A stretch of 64,000 nucleotides of DNA. Source: an uncultured Clostridia bacterium (lineage in GTDB: Bacteria; Bacillota; Clostridia; Christensenellales; UBA1242). Below are positions 54,831-64,000 of the stretch, piece by piece. Below the pieces are notes generated by a model, which saw only the letters and a list, made by a program, of their open reading frames with translations, made no database searches and had not been told where the DNA came from. The stretch covers positions 124,001 through 188,000 of the forward strand of contig CALWJY010000015.1 of assembly GCA_944381135.1 (NCBI GenBank), read 5' to 3'. Position numbers and translations under genes: made by a program. Each line of letters starts with the position of its first letter. The stretch's first letter is position 1.

Positions 54831-56342
54831 TTATCTGATTTTATAGTAAACCACAACGTTTTCATCTTGCTCAAGTGGAAATGTTAAGTTTGGATTTTGG
54901 AAGATGATTGTCTCCTCTTTCACCTTGATTGCTTTGGCAATGTCCCAAGCGCTCTGTCCTGCCTGTGCAAAAACGAGTTCAATTGCGCAATCTCGCTGTC
55001 CATATTCTTCTGAAGTTTGGACATCTGAAATCACCGCACCAACTTCTTCGCTGAAATATTGCACATTGATTTTGAGTTTTGCGTCAAAGATGAACTCTCT
55101 TCCTTTCTTAACCACAACATCCACATCAGTCAAAATTGCATCCACTGAAACTTGCGTGTCATCACTTGCATCTGCCTTGTCTGAAACCACAAAAGGCACT
55201 TCCACAACAACGCTGTTGAGGCTGTTGGTTTCATCGTTGAGATAGACAACATTTGTTTTTGTCACACCTTCAACAAACACCTCTCCGTTTTTCACATAAC
55301 TGTTTGTCACAACCATATTGCTTCCGCCAACAAACATAAGTTTGTCAACGCGCGGTTTGTCTTCATCCAAAGTGAGCGCTCCGTCAATTTTTTCTTCAAA
55401 AAGTTCGGTGGAAGTTGTTTTGGTCATCTCAAAAGAAGATGTCGACACTTGAAGTTCACACTTCGTGCTGTAGATGTCTTTGACAACGGTTTCAGATTTT
55501 TCGAGATAGGAAATCACTTTAATGTCAACAGGAATGGTCACTTTCACATCCACACCTTTTTCCAAAGTTTCAATCTCGCACTTAACCGCACTTCTTCGAA
55601 TGCAAGCACTTGCCTCACTGATTGCCTCACGTGTCACGCCCTCAAGTTCCACTTCCTCTTTGAAGTTTTCAGTCACAAATGATGTTTCAAAGCGGTCGTT
55701 TTCGGTCAGATAGAGAAGTCTTGTCACAACCTCGCCACCAACTGAAACAAAATTGACGCCACTTTCAACGGACTTCACTGTCACTTGGCTGTCAGAGCAG
55801 ATGATTTTTCGCACAGGTTCTTTGATTGCAAAATCGCTTTCAACATCAAATGTCTCTTTTGCCTCACCCACAAGAGTGTTGACCAAAATTTCGTCAGATT
55901 TTTGGCAAATGTCCTCATCACTTGAGCCAATTGTTTCAATCTCGCGCTCAAAAACAAGCATGCAAAATTGCTCACACGTGCAACTGATTTTGATGTTGGA
56001 AGATGTGACACTTTCAACGGAATAGTCCTCAACCTCCACCTTAATTCCAACTTTGTCACCCACGCAAATGGCATCATCTTCAAATTTGGAAGTGAACGGA
56101 CAAGAGGAATTCAGCGTTCCAATCTCGCCATCCACAGTCAAATAGAGAATGCAAAGTTCGATATATCCCGCAAAATTCACCACTCCATTCAAGATTTCCG
56201 CATCAGTTGCTTGTGCAGTGTGGCATACAGACAAAATTTTTTCAATTTCCACATTACATTCCACATTGCATTCCACGCCAAATGTGGATTTCTCAAGTCG
56301 TTTTTTCTTCACCACATTAAATTTGTTTGTTTCAAAAGCCAT
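54831..56342 (-). CDS. sipL: SipL-type SPOCS/LysM spore coat morphogenesis protein
   Basis: 503 residues. In Clostridioides difficile SipL binds SpoIVA and both are needed for coat attachment. Features: repeated SPOCS (DUF3794) domains (GYIELCILYLTVDGEIGTL; VGGEVVTRLLYLTENDRF; VEGVTKTNVVYLNDETNS). The C-terminal LysM-like end is AGQSAWDIAKAIKVKEETIIFQNPNL. Cysteines are frequent. The ATG at 56340-56342 (MAFETNKF) follows GGAGGGG. The window also encodes SpoIVA at 26067. Confidence 0.92.
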   Translation of the reverse strand: MAFETNKFNVVKKKRLEKSTFGVECNVECNVEIEKILSVCHTAQATDAEILNGVVNFAGYIELCILYLTVDGEIGTLNSSCPFTSKFEDDAICVGDKVGIKVEVEDYSVESVTSSNIKISCTCEQFCMLVFEREIETIGSSDEDICQKSDEILVNTLVGEAKETFDVESDFAIKEPVRKIICSDSQVTVKSVESGVNFVSVGGEVVTRLLYLTENDRFETSFVTENFKEEVELEGVTREAISEASACIRRSAVKCEIETLEKGVDVKVTIPVDIKVISYLEKSETVVKDIYSTKCELQVSTSSFEMTKTTSTELFEEKIDGALTLDEDKPRVDKLMFVGGSNMVVTNSYVKNGEVFVEGVTKTNVVYLNDETNSLNSVVVEVPFVVSDKADASDDTQVSVDAILTDVDVVVKKGREFIFDAKLKINVQYFSEEVGAVISDVQTSEEYGQRDCAIELVFAQAGQSAWDIAKAIKVKEETIIFQNPNLTFPLEQDENVVVYYKIR

Positions 56343-56455
56343 AAACCCCTCCATTTTTTCATCTCAAACTTATTCTATTTGCATTCTTAACCTCTTAGAA
56401 CAAATTTTTGAATAAATTTAGGTCAAAATGGCAAAAATCGGCATAAGGAGTTAAT

Positions 56456-56689
56456 ATGAGAAAAATTGTTTATGGACTTGATGACATCAAGACTAAGATA
56501 TCTGCCATGAAAGGACAAAATGTGCAAATGCAAATAAACCGCGGACGAAAACGCATTGAAAATGTCACCGCAACCATAAAGGATGTCTATCCAAGCGTGT
56601 TCACCATCAAAACAGCCGATGAAAAACTGCAGACGTTTTCTTATTTTGATGTCCTCTGTGGAAATGTTGTGCTGAATGAAACTATATAA
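56456..56689 (+). CDS. veg: Veg family protein
   Basis: 77 residues. IKTKISAMKGQNVQMQINRGRKRIENVTATIKDVYPSVFTIK is the Veg signature; YFDVLCGNVVL ends it. Veg is a small abundant protein of Firmicutes linked to biofilm regulation; its exact action is unclear. Ribosome binding site AAGGAG. Divergent from sipL with 113 bp between. Confidence 0.94.
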   Translation: MRKIVYGLDDIKTKISAMKGQNVQMQINRGRKRIENVTATIKDVYPSVFTIKTADEKLQTFSYFDVLCGNVVLNETI

Positions 56690-56749
56690 ATCAATTTTTG
56701 TGTTTAAAAAAGTCCGACTTGCGTCGAACTTTTCCATTTCTATAATATC

Positions 56750-59700
56750 TCAATTTCTTGTGTAGACATAATATCCATCAACAGCAGTTGCACTTCTTGT
56801 GAAATTTGAAGTCAAATAAGAACCCGCTGTCAATTGTTGCTCATCAATCAAACTTGCCTCAACATAGACAGTTGTTGCCTCTCCAAGTGCGTCTCCAATT
56901 GAAGCACTTGAGTTTGTGTCTTGGAAGATGTGTGCACTGTTGATTGTGATCGTATCAATGTAAGTGCTGTATACATTTCCAAAATTGCGATTTGAAAATG
57001 CATGTGCACCAATTGAAGTGACTGTGCTTGGAATTATAATTTCACTAAAATATATGGAACAAATGCCATCAAATGCAGAATCTCCAATTGAAGTCAATTG
57101 CCCAGGAAGAATAAACACGTTCAGTCTTGTGCAACCTTCAATAAATCCACTGTTAATTTCTGTAATCACCGAATCTTCTGCAAAAATTAACTCTTGAAGA
57201 TTTGTTGAAAAAGTGCAAAGCGTGGAACAGTTTGAATGGATGCTGATTGTCGTCTTGCCCTCTGGCACGAACAATAATTCTGAAAAATCTTTGCTGTAAA
57301 GTGCATTATCAAAGGAAGAATACAGTGGATGGTCAGCATTAATATGAAAATTTTCAATATCTCCTCTCAAATTGGCTGTCAATATGGCTGTGTTTGGCAA
57401 ATAAATGCTCTCAATAACGCAACCGATTGAAAAAGCATTTGGAGAAATTGTCTCAATGCCCTCAGGCAAATGTATTTCTGTAAACAAGTTGCAATTTTTA
57501 AAGGCATAGTCTCCAATCTCTTTCAGTTTCTCAGAAAAATTCAAGGAATCCTTATCCTTAGGATATGAAATTAGGACTGATTCATCTTTTGAATAGAGCA
57601 CACCATCCACAGAAGTGAAATTTTGATTGTCTTGTGAAACAACATAGGTGTTTTTGACAAGTCCAGGAGCAATTGTTTCAACTGATGAAGACAAAGTCAG
57701 TGTGTCAATTCCATCAAAAACTGACAAAATTGTCTCTGTGACATTTATTATGCCCTCAGGAATGACAACCTCACTTTCGCTTGTCCAAGATGCGTTAAAC
57801 TTGCTTGCGTTGATATAGTCAAATTTTTGAATTTTGCAAAACTGCTCGAAATTTCCTAAATAGTTTACACTTATGAGATATTCAAATGCTGTTGATGATG
57901 TCTCAAGTGAAAGAATTGTTGAAGGGATGTTAATCTCTGCCCCACCAATTTTTCCACCTGAATTTCCATAGGAGTCAATAAAATCCACGATGGAAAATTC
58001 CGTCACTCCTTCAACAACATTAACTTCTCGGATGTTGTAATCTTTATAAAAAACAGGATCGGAACCTTCTTCCATATTGATTGCATCTTGAGAAAAATTG
58101 CACCTTATTTCAACAACTTCCAAATTTTCGCAATTTTTGAATGGTTGTGTTGCAATTTTTAATGATTCAGGCAAAGCAACAAAAACTAAATTTTGGCAAT
58201 TATTGAAAGAGTCTTTGTCTAAAATTGTGCAAAGAGATTCTTTTTCAAAATCTAATCTTTCAAGCATACTGTTTTTAAATGCCTCAACTCCAATGCTTGT
58301 GACTGACGCAGGAATGACAATTTCTTCAAGTCTCGTCCCACTGAATGCAGTTTTTCCAATTGTTTGCAAGGCACCGTTTTTACCAAATTTGATTGACATC
58401 AAGTTGGAATCACGAAAAGTTGCTTCGTCAATCACTTGAAGCATGAAATTGTCTTCAAATGTGAATGAAACCAAACCTGAATCTGTGAAAGCATTTTTTC
58501 CAAGTGTTGTCACGCCGGCTGGAAGAGTGAATTCTCGAATCATCGGACAATCTCTGAAAACTTGACTGCCAATTGTTGTGATTTGCGTTCCTTCTTCAAA
58601 CAAGACATTCTGAATATGACTTGCATTGAAAGCATAATTTGAAATTTCAGTCACACTGTTTGGAATGGTGATTGAGTTTAAATTTGTGGTTGAGGCAAAT
58701 GCACGATTTGAAATTTTTGCAAGTTAACTTTCACCAACAAAATTCACTTCAGATACGGCAGAGGCATAGAATGCTTGGTCTCCCATATATGTGATGGTGT
58801 CTGGAATGTAAATTTTCGAAATGTTGCTGTTTGCAAAGCCTTGTCCATAGATTGCCGTCACAGCCTCGCCACCATATGCTTTTGGAATGACAACATCTCC
58901 AGAAGTTGAAACATCATTGATTCTGACATACCATCTTGTGTCTTGCTGTTCAACCGGCAACATTGAATCAAGCGCAAACTGCCCAATTTCCAATTTTTCA
59001 AGAGTTGCCATTTTTGTGTGGATGGTCACAGGCCTTGTGATTTCATCCAAAACATTTGCCGTTGTTTTAAAATTTTCGTCCACAAACCAACCAATTGAAT
59101 TCTCGTCTGTGATTTCGCTTGGCAAAAGGTCACCAATTGTTTGCCCCTCTGTTGCGGAAACTCTTGTTGAAACTCCGTCAACAACATATGTAAGTGAAAG
59201 TTCCACTTCTTCATAGACGGCAGTGTAAGTGCCAGTGTTTTCTGCAGTCAAATTGAAAGTGTATGGATTTTCTGTGATTTCGCTTTCGTTAAAAACCCAA
59301 TGAGAAAATTCAAAACCAGCAATTGTTGAAGCTTCAATGGTGATTTGCTGTCCAAGTTGATAGATTTCCTCATCAATCACAAGTTGTTGCCCATTTGAAG
59401 TTGCATAAAGATGTTCGGCTTCAAGCGTCTTTTCAACATAAACCGCAGTGTATGTTCCAAAAGAAGAATCTGTCAATGTGAAAGTGTATGGATTTTCCTC
59501 AATTTGCATTCCATTGAAATTCCAATAAGCAAAATCATAGCCATCAATTTCTTTGGCTTCAAGCGTGATTTGTTGATTGGTGTCATATCTTTCATCGTCC
59601 ACAACCAATTCTTGTCCATTGCTTGTGGCTTGAAGATAGAACTCTTCAGGCTTGGTTCTCTTTAATCCAAGCCCCAAACCGAGACCAAGTGCAAGACCAA

Positions 59701-59803
59701 CAACCAACACACCAACAACACAAGATGTGATGATTTTGTTTTTTCTGCTTTTCTTTTTCATTTTGTCCACATCATATTCGGCAATTTCGTCTTCTTTCGA
59801 CAT
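56750..59803 (-). pseudogene. Large BspA-like surface protein split by an in-frame stop
   Basis: One frame of about 1,016 codons interrupted only by TAA at 58724-58726. The upstream part (59803-58727) begins MSKEDEIAEYD after AAGGAGG. It has a cytoplasmic Lys-rich segment, a membrane helix (CVVGVLVVGLALGLGLGLGL), two copies of a beta domain (ATSNGQELVVDDE...FTLTDSSFGTYTAVY), and the first LRR units. After the TAA, LAKISNRAFASTT continues the repeat phase perfectly, and LRR units (TEISNYAFNASHIQNVLFEEG and so on) run to 56750. A GTG or later start could express the second half, but no ribosome binding site was seen. Likely a surface protein inactivated by one base change. Confidence 0.85.
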
Positions 59804-60034
59804 AAACAATCCTCCTTTGTCTAAACTTTCTTTTTCCAGGCAAAATAAACATTTGTTAGCATTTATTTTACCATACTTCACATTTTTGTCAAATATTTTT
59901 GCGCAAAATTTAAAATTAAAGCAAAAATATGTCAAAATTCCAAATATATTTTGTCAAAATTGTGGAAAAATCATGCAAAAAATTGGTTGTTTTGAAAAAA
60001 TGTAGCCAAAGGCTCGTAGCCTTAGAAACTAACA

Positions 60035-60073
60035 AAAAAGATAGTGCAAACAAATCTATCACACTATCTTTTT
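60035..60073. terminator. Terminator of ppdK, bidirectional
   Basis: AAAAAGATAGTG/CACTATCTTTTT, a 12-bp stem with a 15-nt loop and T runs on both sides, 48 bp after the ppdK stop. Confidence 0.85.
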
Positions 60074-60120
60074 GTATTAGTTTAAGAATGGATGACTGAA
60101 AATAAACACATTTTCAAATC

Positions 60121-62769
60121 TTATTTATGAAAAAGTCCTTTTTTCTTGCGTGGATATTTGATTGCAGCCTGTGCAGCAGCAAGACGAGCAATTGGCACTC
60201 TGTATGGAGAGCATGAAACATAATTCAAACCAACTCTATGACAGAATTCAACAGATGATGGGTCTCCACCATGTTCGCCACAAATTCCAAGTTTGATGTC
60301 TGGACGTGTTGACCTTCCAAGTTCTGCAGCAATTCTGACAAGTTTGCCAACGCCGTTTTGGTCGAGTCTTGCAAATGGGTCGCTTTCAAAAATTTTCTTT
60401 TCAAAATAAGTGTCAAGGAATTTTCCAGCGTCATCACGAGAGAAACCAAAGGTCATCTGTGTGAGGTCGTTTGTTCCGAATGAGAAGAATTCTGCATATT
60501 TTGCAATTTGGTCAGCAGTGATTGCGGCTCTTGGAATTTCAATCATTGTTCCAACCTTATATTTCATTGAAACATGGTTTTCTTCCAAAATCTTGTCAGC
60601 AGTTGCTGTGACAATGTCTTTGACATATTTAAATTCAACACTGTCACAAGTGAGAGGAATCATGATTTCAGGAACAACATCCAATTTGTCCTCTTTCTGA
60701 ACTTCAATTGCCGCTTTGATGACGGCTTCTGTCTGCATTTCGGCAATTTCAGGATATGTGACAGCAAGACGAAGTCCACGATGCCCCATCATCGGGTTGA
60801 ATTCGTGCAAAGATTCAACTGTGCTCTTGAGAGACTCAAAAGTCAAGCCCATTTCTTTTGCAAGTTCTTTGATTTCAGAATCTTCATGTGGCAAGAATTC
60901 ATGAAGAGGTGGGTCCAAGAAACGAATTGTCACAGGACGACCTTTCATTGCTTTGAAGATTCCTTTAAAGTCTTTTTGTTGCATTGGAAGAAGTTTCTTG
61001 AGTGCTTTTCTTCTTTCTTCAGTTGTTGTGGAAACAATCATTTCGCGCATAGCCTTGATTCTGTCTGCTTCAAAGAACATATGTTCTGTTCTGCAAAGTC
61101 CAACGCCCTCTGCGCCAAAACCGAAAGCAACAGCAGTGTCGCGTGGGTTGTCGGCATTTGTGCGGATCTGAAGGTCACGATATTTATCAGCCCATTCCAT
61201 GATTGTGGCAAATTCGCCTGAAATTTTTGCTTCAACAGTGGCAATTTCGCCATCATAGATTTTTCCTGTTGAGCCGTCGAAAGAAATCACATCGCCTTCT
61301 TTATATTTCTTTCCGCCAAGTGTGAAAGATTTTCCATCATCAGCAAACTTAATTGCACTGCATCCCGCAACACAGCAAGTTCCCATTCCACGAGCAACAA
61401 CGGCAGCGTGAGATGTCATTCCTCCGCGTGCTGTCAAAATTCCTTGGCTTGCAGCCATACCTTCAATGTCTTCTGGAGATGTTTCAAGACGAACAAGCAC
61501 AACTTTGCCTTTCTTTCCGCCTTGTTCTTTCGCTTTTTCTGCTGTGAAGCAAATTTTCCCGCTTGCAGCACCAGGAGATGCTGGAAGAGCCTCGCCAATC
61601 ACGGTTGCTTTCTTGAGTGCTTTTTCATCAAAAGTTGGGTGCAAAAGTGCGTCCAATTGTTTTGGGTCAAGCATTAAAAGTGCAGTTTTTTCGTCAATCA
61701 TGCCCTCTGCAACAAGGTCAACAGCCACTTTGAGAGCAGCCTTTGCTGTCCTCTTGCCATTTCTTGTTTGAAGCATATAGAGTTTTCCTCTTTCGATTGT
61801 GAACTCCATGTCTTGCATGTCTTTATAGTGGTTTTCAAGTTTCTTTGCAATGCTTGCAAATTGTGCATAAACTTCAGGATTTTGCTTTTCAAGTTGAGCA
61901 ATTGGTTGAGGTGTTCTGATGCCGGCAACAACGTCTTCACCTTGAGCGTTCATCAAATATTCACCATACAATTTGTTTTCGCCGGTTGCAGGGTTTCTTG
62001 TGAAAGCAACACCTGTTCCGCTGTCGTCACCCATGTTTCCGAAAACCATGGATTGAACATTGACAGCAGTGCCCCAATTATATGGAATGTCGTGCATTCT
62101 GCGATATACATTTGCTCTTTCGTTGTCCCAAGAACGGAAAACAGCCTTAACCGCTTCAATCAATTGAACTTTTGGTTCTTGTGGGAACTCTTGTTTTTGA
62201 GATTCTTTATAGAGTTTTTTGAAAAGTTTGACAATTTCTTTCAAATCGTCAGCAGTGAGGTCTTTATCATATTGAACACCTTTCTTTTCTTTGATTTCGT
62301 CCAAAATTCTTTCATATTTAGATTTGTCTTGTTGCATAACAACATCGCTGAACATTTGGATGAAACGACGATATGAGTCATATGCAAAGCGCTCATTGTT
62401 TGTCAATTTTGCAAGACCTTCAACAACTTGGTCATTGAGGCCGAGGTTCAAAATTGTGTCCATCATGCCTGGCATGGAAACTCTTGCGCCTGAACGAACA
62501 GAAACAAGAAGTGGGTTTTCAGGGTCACCAAATTTCTTTCCTGTGATTTTTTCAATCTGAGCAAGTTTGGCATAAATCTGCTCAACAATTGCGTCATTAA
62601 TTTTTCTGCCGTCCTCATAATATTTTGTGCAGGCTTCAGTTGTGATTGTGAAACCCTGAGGAACAGGCAAACCAATTTTTGTCATTTCGGCAAGGTTTGC
62701 ACCTTTTCCACCAAAGAGCGCTTTGTTTTTTCCGTCAGCCTCTTTGAAAAGATAAACATACTTTTTCAT
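60121..62769 (-). CDS. ppdK: Pyruvate, phosphate dikinase
   Basis: 882 residues, the family's usual size. Interconverts PEP + AMP + PPi and pyruvate + ATP + Pi. N-terminal nucleotide domain (FGGKGANLAEMTKIGLPVPQGFTITTEAC), central phospho-His domain GGMTSHAAVVARGMGTCCV with the catalytic His, and C-terminal TIM barrel with GLCRTEHMFFE, MGHRGLRLA and GICGEHGGDP. In anaerobes it often replaces or supplements pyruvate kinase, saving energy through PPi. Ribosome binding site AAAGGAG. Monocistronic. Confidence 0.98.
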   Translation of the reverse strand: MKKYVYLFKEADGKNKALFGGKGANLAEMTKIGLPVPQGFTITTEACTKYYEDGRKINDAIVEQIYAKLAQIEKITGKKFGDPENPLLVSVRSGARVSMPGMMDTILNLGLNDQVVEGLAKLTNNERFAYDSYRRFIQMFSDVVMQQDKSKYERILDEIKEKKGVQYDKDLTADDLKEIVKLFKKLYKESQKQEFPQEPKVQLIEAVKAVFRSWDNERANVYRRMHDIPYNWGTAVNVQSMVFGNMGDDSGTGVAFTRNPATGENKLYGEYLMNAQGEDVVAGIRTPQPIAQLEKQNPEVYAQFASIAKKLENHYKDMQDMEFTIERGKLYMLQTRNGKRTAKAALKVAVDLVAEGMIDEKTALLMLDPKQLDALLHPTFDEKALKKATVIGEALPASPGAASGKICFTAEKAKEQGGKKGKVVLVRLETSPEDIEGMAASQGILTARGGMTSHAAVVARGMGTCCVAGCSAIKFADDGKSFTLGGKKYKEGDVISFDGSTGKIYDGEIATVEAKISGEFATIMEWADKYRDLQIRTNADNPRDTAVAFGFGAEGVGLCRTEHMFFEADRIKAMREMIVSTTTEERRKALKKLLPMQQKDFKGIFKAMKGRPVTIRFLDPPLHEFLPHEDSEIKELAKEMGLTFESLKSTVESLHEFNPMMGHRGLRLAVTYPEIAEMQTEAVIKAAIEVQKEDKLDVVPEIMIPLTCDSVEFKYVKDIVTATADKILEENHVSMKYKVGTMIEIPRAAITADQIAKYAEFFSFGTNDLTQMTFGFSRDDAGKFLDTYFEKKIFESDPFARLDQNGVGKLVRIAAELGRSTRPDIKLGICGEHGGDPSSVEFCHRVGLNYVSCSPYRVPIARLAAAQAAIKYPRKKKGLFHK

Positions 62770-63011
62770 AAATCAAACTCCTTTGTTAATGCATTTTTAT
62801 AACATACATATTCTAACAAAAAAACATCTGCCAATGCAAATGTTTTTAACATGTTTTTCAAAAATTTTGGTGGCATCCGCGATGCGCCTCGTTTTAGGAT
62901 GTCGAAATTCCTTAAAAATTGAAAAAACTAAAATTTAAGTGGCAATGCCACGGTCTTGCATTAAGTGTGCAAACATCTTAAGAAATTGGAAAATTAAACC
63001 ACAGTTTTCAA

Positions 63012-63593
63012 TCAATAAATCAAATTTTCAATATATTCCAGCAATTTTTCTTTGCCGAAGAAATTTTCGGACGAGAAAGGCAGGACAATTTCTTTACGCA
63101 CGCCAAGTGCTTTGGCAATGGCTGTGCAAGCCTGTGGAATTTTGCTTTTGGCAAGTTTGTCCACTTTTGTGGCAATGATGACATATGGAATTTGATAGGT
63201 GTTCAAAAAGTTGAGCATCATTTGGTCAAGTTCGCTTGGCTTGTGCCTGCAGTCCACAAGCACAAAAACCGTGACAAGACTTGGAGAACCCAAAAGATAT
63301 TTCTCCATAAGCCCCGCCCAATTTGCAATGTGTTTCTGACCCGTTTTTGCATAGCCATAGCCCGGCAAATCGACAATGCGGAAAGTGTCATTTATGGAAA
63401 AATAGTTAATCATCTTTGTCAGTCCTGGTGTTGACGAGGTTTTTGCCAGATTTTTCTGCCCAACAAGCGCATTGATGAGAGAAGATTTGCCGACATTGCT
63501 TCTGCCGACAAACGCCACCTCCTTGACATCATCTTTCAAAATTTTGCTTTCCTCCACCACTGAGGTGAGATATTTCGCACTTGTGATTTTCAT
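63012..63593 (-). CDS. engB: Ribosome-assembly GTPase EngB (YsxC)
   Basis: 193 residues. G1 VAFVGRSNVGKSSLINALV, G2/G3 TPGLTKMINYF and IVDLPGYGYAK, G4 VIIATKVDKLAK. Needed for 50S assembly. The ATG at 63591-63593 has no Shine-Dalgarno sequence, and TATAAT ends 6 nt before it, so the mRNA is probably leaderless, as for der. Confidence 0.96.
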   Translation of the reverse strand: MKITSAKYLTSVVEESKILKDDVKEVAFVGRSNVGKSSLINALVGQKNLAKTSSTPGLTKMINYFSINDTFRIVDLPGYGYAKTGQKHIANWAGLMEKYLLGSPSLVTVFVLVDCRHKPSELDQMMLNFLNTYQIPYVIIATKVDKLAKSKIPQACTAIAKALGVRKEIVLPFSSENFFGKEKLLEYIENLIY

Positions 63594-63599
63594 AATTTT

Positions 63600-63605
63600 A
63601 TTATA
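63600..63605 (-). promoter_or_regulatory. -10 box of engB, 6 nt from the ATG
   Basis: Minus strand TATAAT, then exactly 6 nt, then ATG. The -35 would be TTACTT 17 bp upstream, which is weak. Confidence 0.55.
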
Positions 63606-63635
63606 CCAAAAAATCAAGCATAAAGTAAAGTGATT

Positions 63636-63857
63636 TCACTTTAAATTGCTCTCTCTGACAAGCCAATCCACAGAAACTTCAAATGTTTGGGCGATTTTCA
63701 AAATTGTTCTCAACTGCATTTTGACATCTTTCCCGTCAACAATTTCTTTCAAAGTTGCATAAGAAATTCCCGATTGTTTTGAAAATTCCATAAGGGAAAT
63801 TTGTTTTTCCTTTAAGAGAGTTCTCATGTTTTTTGCAATACACTCATTTGGTTTCAT
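63636..63857 (-). CDS. XRE-family helix-turn-helix regulator
   Basis: 73 residues from the ATG at 63855-63857 (MKPNECIAKNMRTLL), chosen because GGAGG lies 4-5 nt upstream. The HTH core is ISLMEFSKQSGISYATLKEIVDG, followed by LRTILKIAQTFEVSVDWL. No effector domain. A perfect 14-bp palindrome lies 52 bp upstream. The target is unknown. It is unrelated in detail to the XRE protein at 1934. Confidence 0.85.
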   Translation of the reverse strand: MKPNECIAKNMRTLLKEKQISLMEFSKQSGISYATLKEIVDGKDVKMQLRTILKIAQTFEVSVDWLVRESNLK

Positions 63858-63908
63858 TTCTGCCTCCAAAAAGATGATAGCAAATTTCAAAGCAAAAAAT
63901 TTCCAATA

Positions 63909-63922
63909 AGCACCATGGTGCT
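63909..63922. promoter_or_regulatory. Perfect palindrome upstream of the XRE gene
   Basis: AGCACCATGGTGCT, a 14-bp perfect inverted repeat just upstream of a possible -35 (TTGGAA) of the XRE gene. Candidate operator. Confidence 0.45.
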
Positions 63923-64000
63923 CATATATATGAAACACTTCGTCATTCTGAGGTGGCAGACCACTTTCTGCTTTTCATTTTTCATATCATCTTATACTCA

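Noticed and set aside
62870..62953. Short palindromes GCATCCGCGATGC and GTGGCAATGCCAC upstream of ppdK
   Set aside because: They recall small dispersed intergenic repeats, but I could not find a consistent second copy in the window, so no repeat family is claimed.

Overview
The window comes from an A+T-rich, endospore-forming member of the Bacillota, most likely an uncultured host-associated Clostridia lineage. The evidence is the sporulation set (SpoIIR, SpoIIGA, SigE, SigG, SpoIVA, SipL, SleB, YpeB, SpoVG, a YlmC-type protein), HrcA/CIRCE heat-shock control, Veg, NrdR, pyruvate phosphate dikinase, and BspA-type leucine-rich surface proteins typical of gut bacteria. No phage, insertion sequence, CRISPR array or rRNA is visible. 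I cannot name the species from sequence alone.

Layout. 1-6450: PcrA-type helicase (cut by the left edge), a divergent XRE regulator/unknown-gene pair with three palindromic operators, ribosomal protein bS21, an unknown protein, MtaB and RsmE. 6620-8437: a BspA-like protein with a long heptad-repeat stalk. 8611-13852: the hrcA-grpE-dnaK-dnaJ heat-shock cluster behind a CIRCE element; its GrpE carries an unusual Cys/His-rich N-terminal extension. 14000-23650: a probable spore-surface protein, uS9/uL13, Smr, a lipoprotein, DegV, MarR, YolD plus a Y-family polymerase, tRNA-Arg(CCT), a family-8 glycosyltransferase and MscS. 23774-25906: membrane proteins, including a frameshifted duplicate. 26067-33686: SpoIVA, YjbR, PlsY, Der, a small LRR protein, FeoB and FeoA.

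33850-46170 is the conserved division/sporulation block: NrdR, YlmC, SigG, a collagen-like protein, SigE, SpoIIGA, FtsZ, FtsA, FakA, Asp23 and bL28. 46300-50418: a membrane-anchored MurF-like ligase, a hydrolase, MurC and SpoVG. 50622-56690: a membrane protein, YpeB, SleB, SpoIIR, SipL and Veg. 56750-59803: a large BspA-like surface gene split by one in-frame stop. 60035-63922: PpdK, EngB and a second XRE regulator.

How the genes fit together. SpoIIR signals across the septum to the SpoIIGA protease, which activates pro-SigE. SigE then drives spoIVA, and SpoIVA works with SipL to anchor the coat. SigG acts in the forespore, and SleB/YpeB degrade cortex at germination. FtsA/FtsZ, MurC and the MurF-like ligase serve division and wall synthesis. 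FakA and the DegV protein can form a fatty-acid kinase.

The most notable observations are: the metallothionein-like GrpE extension; an FtsA that stops just before an amphipathic membrane-helix sequence present in the +1 frame; the three-operator XRE module; a recurring TGTGATATAAT promoter style, several copies of which sit 6-8 nt from a start codon and imply leaderless mRNAs; and two broken genes (one nonsense, one frameshift).
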